Below are positions 57,863-64,000 of a stretch of DNA of 64,000 bases, in pieces (position 1 is the first letter of the stretch; every line of letters begins with the position of its first letter). Both the position numbers and the translations under genes were made by a program. The notes beneath the pieces were generated by a model, which saw only the letters and a program-made list of their open reading frames with translations, had not been told where the DNA came from and searched no databases. The stretch is from Loripinus fragilis (lineage: Eukaryota > Mollusca > Bivalvia > Lucinida > Lucinidae), in the NCBI GenBank assembly GCA_964019695.1, contig CAXHUL010000250.1, forward strand, positions 806,001 to 870,000, given 5' to 3'.

Positions 57863-58279
57863 CAGGGTTGCCACTCAATATCCATTTCAAAATTCCCTGA
57901 CTTTTCACTGATTTTTCCCTGACTTTCAACCGTTTTCCAGACCCTTTTGGAAGGCCAATTTTAGCCATTTTCATCCATCGACTACTCAAAGATTTTGCAC
58001 AAATATTTGGACTTGCTGATTTAATCTTTAAAGAAAAATCTTAAACCATAAATATTAGAAACATTCCTTTTCTAATATTGCTTGCAAATTATGGAAACTA
58101 AAATTTCCAGAAGCCTGTTAACTAGCATCTTTATAGGAAAATTTTGAAATTCCCTGACTTTTCCATGACTTTTTTCATTTTTTTAAATTTCCCTGACTGA
58201 AAATGTAATTCCCTGACTTTTCCATGACCTGGAATTTTTTTCATTTTCCAGAACTTTTTCCCTGACCGTGGCAACCCTG
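57863..58279. mobile_element. 417-bp MITE with CAGGGTTGCCAC ends
   Basis: CAGGGTTGCCAC is inverted at the right end (GTGGCAACCCTG). TGGGA is duplicated on both sides (57858-57862, 58280-58284). The interior repeats TTCCCTGACTTTTC in both orientations. Similar sequences are widespread in animal genomes. The superfamily is not settled from a 5-bp duplication. Confidence 0.8.
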
Positions 58280-58404
58280 TGGGACTACACCACATGTGCT
58301 TAGAGAGAGAGGGAGAGACAGAAAGACAAATACATGTAGAGACTTCGACAGACAGATAGACAGAGAAATGCAATAGACACAAACAATCTGAGGGTGTTTA
58401 ACAT

Positions 58405-58560
58405 ACACGGATCCAGTCCCCACCCCTTGTAAAATCACAACGCTATAGGGTGACCTGGAACCCCTAAAATTCACAATGGCTACCAAGCGTGTATTCAATG
58501 CCGATGATGGCCCGCTTATAGCTATCTCCCCTCATCAACTATAAAGTGGCATTGGATCAA
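58405..58560. mobile_element. Dispersed repeat fragment
   Basis: CACGGATCCAGTCCCCACCC, ACCTGGAACCCCTAAAATTC and TACCAAGCGTGTATTCAATG parallel 61808-61860 (TCTGGAACCCCTGGAAATTC, GCTACCAAGACAGCATTCAA). Confidence 0.6.
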
Positions 58561-59868
58561 AAACGTCATAGGAACGCTTCAATTCGCATCGATTTGTTTT
58601 TTGTAGTTACATGTACAATACATGTACGTATTGACTGGTATTTAAGCCCTTTCCGAATGTTATAATTGGCTTTCACGCGTTAGATTCAAATCGCTTCAAT
58701 GCGCAGATGTTAGTTACAGTGGCAAAACAACGCAAGGATGCGTCTCTTGATCGTCATCTTTCGCTAGATATGCAAATTAGCCAACAACGATATGCAAATT
58801 TGCACGCAGCTGCGATCTCTAACGTATGATGACGAACGCTATAAGAAGACTTACGATTGATAAACTTATTAAAGCGAATCGTTACGAATAACTGTGACGA
58901 ACATTAATTCGTCACAAATTTTTAAACATGCTTAAAATTTTCTGATGAACAACACTATTGTAACGATCACATACGAATACAAACGAATACAAACGCATCC
59001 ATGCAAACATCACCAACGATTTAAAACGTACATTTACGAATGATAACGAATCGGGCTGAAGTCCTATTCGTCAGTATGCGCATGATGACACTGGGTGGTT
59101 TTCGTCTATGTGTGAGGAGGCCTTAATTTTTAAAAAATGGCAATTTCTCTATTTTAAGCCTATTTTGTTTGCCATTTTGGTTACCATAGCAACCGGTAAA
59201 AGTAAAATAAATGCCAGAATTTTACACTTGGGCTATTCCTCTAATAAACCAATAAGATGAAATTGGTGAAAAGCAACTTTCAGTTTTTGGCTCTAGAGGG
59301 GGCCAAAGTAGCCCCTAAATGCATGTACCCCTTTGACCTTGACGTAAAGTAGGTCAAGGTCAACCTAGGATCATCATTTGAACAAATTGGTAGGCCCCAC
59401 ATCCCCAAAGCTACATACCAAGTCCCGAGGTCATCGGCCTTCTGGTTCTGGAGGTTTTTTTAAAGGTTTTTACCCTATATGGGCATGGCGACCATCTTGG
59501 TCATGTGACCAGGACCATTCGAACAACATTTGTTCCCGCATCCTAAGGAGGATTCATATGAAACTTGAGTTTAATTGGCACAGTGGTTTCAGAGAAGATG
59601 TTAGAAAATGTTGACGGACGGATGCCGAACGGAAGCTGGACGGACGCCAGAGTGATTGGTATACTGCTTAGCTCACCCATTAACCTTCGGCTCAGGTGAG
59701 CTAAAAATATTTCAGAAACACAATATGAGTGTCAAACAGTTTGGATCTGACATTCTGTCAGTCCTAAATTGAGATCATTTAACTGTTTGCAAAGTTTTCT
59801 GCATACCATTCAAATGTTTTTATATTATGTCAGGATGTGTCTTCCAGTGTTGAACAAGTACTTTTCGT

Positions 59869-60379
59869 TTGTTTTGATTTGATTCTTTACATCCCATGAA
59901 GAATCTTTCAGTTATATAGGGACGGGTCTTCCTGGGTTAAACCAGTACTAAGCAGAGGATAAAGTGTCCTGTTTGTTGCTTTACGTCACATGTAAACAGC
60001 TATGGTCATGGTGGGACCGCCAGTTCACCTAAACACATTTTTAGTGGGCATGCTTGAACAAGCGTTTTACCAGTAATTCGTGCACATACTTGACAACAAC
60101 CCTTCTTGAAAGATTCAGATGAAGGGAGAGTAATGACCGTAGAAATTATTTCATAATCAATCCCATGAAAGTATGAGACCGGACCGGGATCAAACTCGTG
60201 ACCCCTGGATCAGAAGTCAGACACACATCTGTAGCCAGACATGTTACCGACTGCGCTATGTGCTGCCCGGTATAATGTGTCTTGCCCATTGACACAATGC
60301 AATGCCTGGGATGAAGCTCCATACTGCAACCCCTCAATCTTGAGTCAAGCACTCTACTACTGAGCCAATGTGGTCCCCA
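59869..60379 (-). mobile_element. SINE-A interrupted by SINE-B
   Basis: 59869-59970 is the SINE-A tail and body. 60271-60379 is its tRNA-like head (GTCTTGCCCATTGACACAAT to TACTGAGCCAATGTGGTCCC). SINE-B lies between, with ATAAAGTGTC and ATAATGTGTC flanks forming an approximate target duplication. Confidence 0.85.
59971..60270 (-). mobile_element. SINE-B nested in SINE-A
   Basis: GTTTGTTGCTTTACGTCACA to GACTGCGCTATGTGCTGCCC. On minus the B-box-like GAGTTTGATCCCGG is good. SINE-B moved after this SINE-A copy was in place. Confidence 0.85.
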
Positions 60380-61614
60380 TTATTACAAAGGGTATCAATA
60401 GATGATAAAAGTAGCTGCTAGCAGACAAGAGTTAAGCCTAGGGTGAAGCTCCAACCTGCAACCTTTCAATCTTGAGTCAAGAAATCTACCACTGAGTCAA
60501 AGTGCTCCTCATTATTACAAAGGTCATCCATAGATGATAAAAGTAGCTGCTAGCAGACAATGCAAACCTACAACCCCTCAATCTTGAGTCAAGCACTCTA
60601 CCACTGAGTCAATGTGCTCCCCATTATTACAAAGGGTATCAATAGATGATAAAAGTAGCTGCTAGCAGACAGAGTTAAGCCTAGGGTGAAGCTCCAACCT
60701 GCAACCCCTCAATCTTGAGTCAAGCACTCTACTACTGAGTCAATGTGCTCCCAATTATTACAATGGGTATCAATAGATGATAAAAGTAGCTGCTAGCAGA
60801 CAGAGTTAAGCCTAGGGTGAAGCTCCAACATGCAACCCCTCAATCTTGAGTCAAGCACTCTACTACTGAGTCAATGTGATCCTCATTATTACAAAGGTTA
60901 TCAATAGATGATAAAAGTAGCTGCTAGCAGACATGCCAACCTGCAACCCCACAATCTTGAGTCAAGCACTCTACTACTGAGTCACTGTGGTCCAAATTAT
61001 TACAAAGGTTATCCTTAGATGACAAAAGTAGCTGCTAGCAGACAATGCCTACCTGCAACCTTTCAATCTTGAGTCAAGCACTCTACCACTGAGTCAATGT
61101 GCTCCTCATTATTACAAAGGTTATCAATAGATGATAAAAGTAGCTGCTAGCAGACAATGCCTACCTGCAGCCCCACAATCTTGAGTCATGCACTCTACCA
61201 CTGAGTCAATGTGCTCCTTATTATAACAAAGGTTATCCATAGATGATAAGAGTAGCTGCTAGCAGACAATGCCAACCTGCAACCCCTCAATCTTGAGTCA
61301 AGAAATCTACCACTAAATCAATGTGCTCCTCGTTATTACGATGATAAAAGTAGCTCCTAGTAGACAATGCCAACCTACAACCCCTCAATCTTGACTCCAG
61401 AAATCTACCACTGAATCAATGTGCTCCTCATTATTACAAAGGTTATCCATAGATGATAAAAGTAGCTGCTAGCAGACAATGCCACCCTGCAACCCCTCAA
61501 ACTTGAGTCAAGCACTCTACCACTGAGTCAATGTGCTCCTTATTATAACAAAGGTTATCCATAGATCATAAAAGTAGCTGCTAGCAGACAATGCCTACCT
61601 GCAGCCCCTCAATC
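60380..61614. repeat. ~110-bp satellite containing a SINE tRNA-like head
   Basis: Eleven units combine ATTATTACAAAGGTTATC, GATGATAAAAGTAGCTGCTA and GCAGACA with the SINE-A head (CCTCAATCTTGAGTCAAGCA, CTCTACCACTGAGTCAATGT). Some units keep GGGTGAAGCTCCAACC, others cut it short. Every unit thus carries an A-box-like motif on minus (TTGACTCAGTGG). The array begins directly at the head end of the SINE-A above. Confidence 0.85.
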
Positions 61615-61694
61615 TTACTATTTTTAGAAACATACTTGCATTTTATTATATATTTAGGAAGTAGTATGTGATGGATACAAGGAGGGGAGGGTTC

Positions 61695-62060
61695 ATCTGG
61701 GTCAGGTGTGGTACTTGATTGTATCGATTCCTGATCTTTGCACCTTTACTTACTTTTCTAACCCCACTCACACTAAGAAAACAACAAAGCTACAGGGCTC
61801 CATAGCAATACTGGTCTGGAACCCCTGGAAATTCACAAAGCTACCAAGACAGCATTCAATGTTGGGCCAGTATCTGTCTGCAAGGGAAACCTCATTTAGG
61901 CAGGCAGATGATGCCCCACTTTTAGTGGTATTAGGAACCTCTCTCCCTCCATCAACTAACACAAAAGTTGTCAGAGTTGGACTCCCTCTGACAAAACTTT
62001 CTGGATCTGCCATGAAATATGCACACAATGGCAACAGGGTATTCATGGCACAGTGGGTAT
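61695..62060 (-). mobile_element. Dispersed repeat fragments
   Basis: 61699-61760 repeats 44890-44950. 61795-62050 gives on minus ADPESFVRGSPTLTTFVLVD, a frame I associate with a repeat common in invertebrate assemblies, with relatives at 20980 and 58405. Not a host gene. Confidence 0.55.
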
Positions 62061-63612
62061 GCTTCTTTCATAGTTTGTGGGAGGCTTTGGGTTTGAAAAA
62101 CTATTTTTTCCCAATTTCATTCAACTATTTATAATAAATACTATAATTTGACGAATAATTTGAACATTATCCAAAATCATTTTGGTTGCTAAATACTGCT
62201 CTAAGATTGTAAGCAATGAAGACCCTGGTGTGAGGAAAAGTTCTGCGGGATTACTTTCTGTGTTTGCTTAATTATGTTCCATGTAAGAGACACTTGGCAT
62301 AAATGTTAAAACCAATTGTGAAAACATGATCATGAGCTGTGTACAAAAATACCATAAAATAAAAATGATGAGAAAAAACAACAAAGTAATTAAAACAGAC
62401 ACAATCATTGGATAGATTCAAACCCTCTGCACAATGGAAACTATTGAAACATGCAGAATGGATTTTCTACTGGTGGCGACCAGGCGTCTTTTCTTACTGA
62501 GTTTGGAAACTGACAACAAATATATTTTTTTATTCCTAGGCAACTTCTGATAGTCATGCAGTGCCCCTCAAATGTTTTGAATACTGTATGACTAAGTCTT
62601 TTTTATAAACAAGCCAATGTTAGCATATCCTAAAGAGCTTTTATAAATTTGCTTGCAACCTAATCTTTTTGAAATTCGATCGCTGCAAAACTGCACATTT
62701 GCAGTCTAGTCTAAAATTTGAACAACAAATGCCTGAAAAACAGCCAAGACAAACAGCTCAGACCCAAATCAGACTGCTTCTGAAGTAGCAGTCTGATCAG
62801 GGTCTTCCCTCTTTGCTATTCTGCCAAGCATTTTGTGAATTCACTCCCTGAAAACCAACATTTCATTTGAAAACACAAAGAGAAAATGTTTGAAATTTTA
62901 GAACATTTACTGTAGCACATTCTTTAAGCATCTATATTTGGTGAAAACAATGCTTTAAGGACATATGCTACGAAATACTTCCCATATTGAAATATTTTCA
63001 ATACTTTGCATACAGTTTGTTTTATGCATGGGCTATCCATTTATGAAATAAAAAGGATATGACACCGTGCTTATTTTTTCAGAATCTCATATTGAAGTTT
63101 ACAGCATTTGACCAATTTTCTAGAAATATAAAATAATAACACTAGTCCTAATTATCGAGCTAAAACGGTTGTAATCTTCAGCCAGCTTCTTTCTTTTAAC
63201 TTAAATTACTGCCCATGACCTCAAACTTTTAAGAAAATGTGCATGTTTACTTGTTATCCCATGCTGTGACAAGATACGGCATGATATATTTTGGCAATTC
63301 ATCGAAAAATGGAATTTGTTTTTAGAATAAATCATGTATTAAAAAATCTGATATTGAAAATCTTGAAAATTTATTTTTAATTCATGGACTATTATAATAC
63401 CTTTCAGAAAAAAGAATAAAAATCTGGGGTCACCGAACTAATTCTCTTTCTAGAGGGCCAAATTTAACCCCACCCCCATAAGTTTCATGCGTAATTCAAT
63501 ATAAAAAGTTTGGGGATGACCATTTCAATCGTTTTGATGATGCCATTTTACTAGTATATGAAGTAATTTAGCATTAAAATGTTAAAAAAGAAAGAAAAAA
63601 CACACTGAAAAT
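62061..63612. other. No gene; one hairpin
   Basis: 62755-62830 holds ACCCAAATCAGACTGCTTCT facing GAAGTAGCAGTCTGATCAGG, a hairpin-family member followed by the same CTTTGCTATTCTGCCAAGCA seen at 16.9 kb. The rest is AT-rich with nothing recognised. Confidence 0.45.
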
Positions 63613-63686
63613 ATGTGCACATCCAGGAATCGATCCTGGTCCTCTGGCTTTGTAGCCAGACACGCTAACCATTAGGCCACGAGGTC
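63613..63686 (-). pseudogene. tRNA-like sequence, probably pseudogene or SINE head
   Basis: On minus: GACCTCGTGGCCTAATGGTT (A-box-like), a TCTGG...CCAGA anticodon stem, and CCAGGATCGATTCCTGG (a good T arm with B box GGATCGATTCC). The anticodon loop would be 8 nt (CTACAAAG) and the 3' acceptor strand does not pair with GACCTCG, so it is unlikely to be a working tRNA. Confidence 0.6.
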
Positions 63687-64000
63687 AGGTTGTGCGCCGC
63701 CCGAAATAACCATACAAGTAGTATAGACTCGGCTACTATCATATTCGTAACCAGGGTTATTGCATAGCTCCAGATAAGGATTGGAGGCAATTGGGTATTT
63801 ACCCACCTCTTTTTGGCTTAATTGGGTATTTCAAAATTTAAATTGGGTATTTCAAGTTTTTGTATTGGGTATCCATCTGAAAGCAAATAAGCAATGAAAG
63901 CGGGCCTTGTTTCTCTTGATTTTTTTGTTTACTTTCGGTTTCACTTTCAGAAAGCACACTGGCAATATAAGTATACCTGAGATCGCTTTTTCATACTTAT
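63687..64000. other. Short ATTGGGTATTT repeats, no gene
   Basis: AATTGGGTATTT occurs four times between 63789 and 63872 with variable spacing. No exon-like frame. Confidence 0.45.

Larger units (their letters stand above)
57537..59122. mobile_element. 1,586-bp nested element, GGCCTCCTCACACAT ends
   Basis: GGCCTCCTCACACATAAGCG is inverted at the right end (ATGTGTGAGGAGGCC). The flanks are TCTAAA and TTAATTT, with no direct repeat, so it may also use an AAA/TTA-type site without duplication. The interior is rich in ACGAAT motifs and has no transposase frame. It lies wholly inside the Spy-like element and carries further insertions. Confidence 0.7.
54472..59331. mobile_element. 4,860-bp Spy-like DNA transposon, no target duplication
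   Basis: Left GGGGTACGTGCATTAAGAGG and right end (reverse complement) GGGGTACATGCATTTAGGGG begin inverted repeats that stay similar for about 200 bp (for example GGTTGCTATGGTAAC in both). The outside flanks are GCAAA and TTTGACC. The sibling repeat unit at 53999-54010 reads GCAAATTTGACC uninterrupted, so insertion fell between AAA and TTT with nothing duplicated. This matches the published behaviour of Spy transposons (IS5/PIF-like DDE enzymes). No long transposase frame remains. A short open piece on minus near 55120-55200 (QFYEDGVMFMDSVLFG before GTAAGT) is the only hint of coding. Probably non-autonomous or decayed. Confidence 0.8.
53173..59701. mobile_element. ~460-bp tandem-repeat element, split by a large insertion
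   Basis: Four units are marked by TATGGGCATGGTGGCCAT-like sequence at 53245, 53695, 54155 and 59481. They carry GAAAGGTCAA...TTGACCTTT and CCCACATCGCAAATGCTACA motifs. Removing 54472-59331 restores the period (450, 460, 465 bp). The outer ends GCTCACCTGA and TCAGGTGAGC are inverted. It ends in GACGGACGCCAG and GGCTCAGGTGAGC, which also occur near 18.4 kb. Non-coding. Confidence 0.8.

Noticed and set aside
54472..59331. Helitron or Polinton as explanation of the large insert
   Set aside because: Helitrons lack long inverted termini. Polintons make 6-bp duplications and encode large proteins. Neither is seen.
63613..63686. Functional tRNA gene
   Set aside because: 8-nt anticodon loop and no acceptor-stem pairing at the 3' end.

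Overview
The window looks like a non-coding, repeat-saturated stretch of an animal genome, most likely a bivalve mollusc (possibly a heterodont clam or mussel). This rests on AT-rich composition, spliceosomal-type exon candidates, tRNA-derived SINEs, LINE reverse-transcriptase relics and many foldback elements of kinds I associate with bivalves; the species is inference. No prokaryotic gene layout, rRNA, functional tRNA or CRISPR is visible. Nearly all open frames translate repeats. Only four short stretches resemble real exons (12415-12564 +, 15063-15166 -, 50824-51004 -, 52997-53038 -), and their phases do not join directly, so no gene model is offered.

Layout. 1-9 kb: scattered foldback/MITE elements (GGGCC family, PIF/Harbinger-like family, a 789-bp long-TIR foldback) in featureless AT-rich DNA. 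9.3-10.4 kb: two adjacent satellites. 11.7-15.2 kb: more foldbacks and two exon candidates. 15.26-15.99 kb: a 69-bp satellite apparently grown inside a foldback element. 16-22.4 kb: SINE-A and SINE-B copies, including a tandem array of SINE-B pieces. 22.5-43.95 kb: a mosaic segmental array whose roughly 6-kb units carry a LINE relic on +, a GGGCC foldback, SINE-B, a spacer, a second SINE-B, a LINE relic on -, SINE-A and a 1.5-kb spacer. 44-51 kb: an older, diverged version of the same + LINE / spacer / - LINE arrangement that lacks several insertions and so supplies empty sites. 51-53 kb: minisatellite, foldbacks, two exon candidates. 53.17-59.70 kb: a roughly 460-bp tandem repeat split by a 4,860-bp terminal-inverted-repeat element, itself carrying nested elements. 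59.87-61.6 kb: a SINE inside a SINE, followed by a satellite made from the SINE tRNA-like head. 61.7-64 kb: dispersed repeats and one tRNA-like relic.

The strongest observation is the 4,860-bp element at 54472-59331. It has about 200-bp inverted termini starting GGGGTAC and sits exactly between AAA and TTT with no target-site duplication. A sibling repeat unit 0.5 kb away keeps the uninterrupted AAATTT site. That is the described behaviour of the Spy group of DNA transposons. A second theme is satellites growing out of mobile elements: at least three arrays (15.3, 17.5 and 60.4 kb) are tandem amplifications of pieces of elements also present in single-copy form here.
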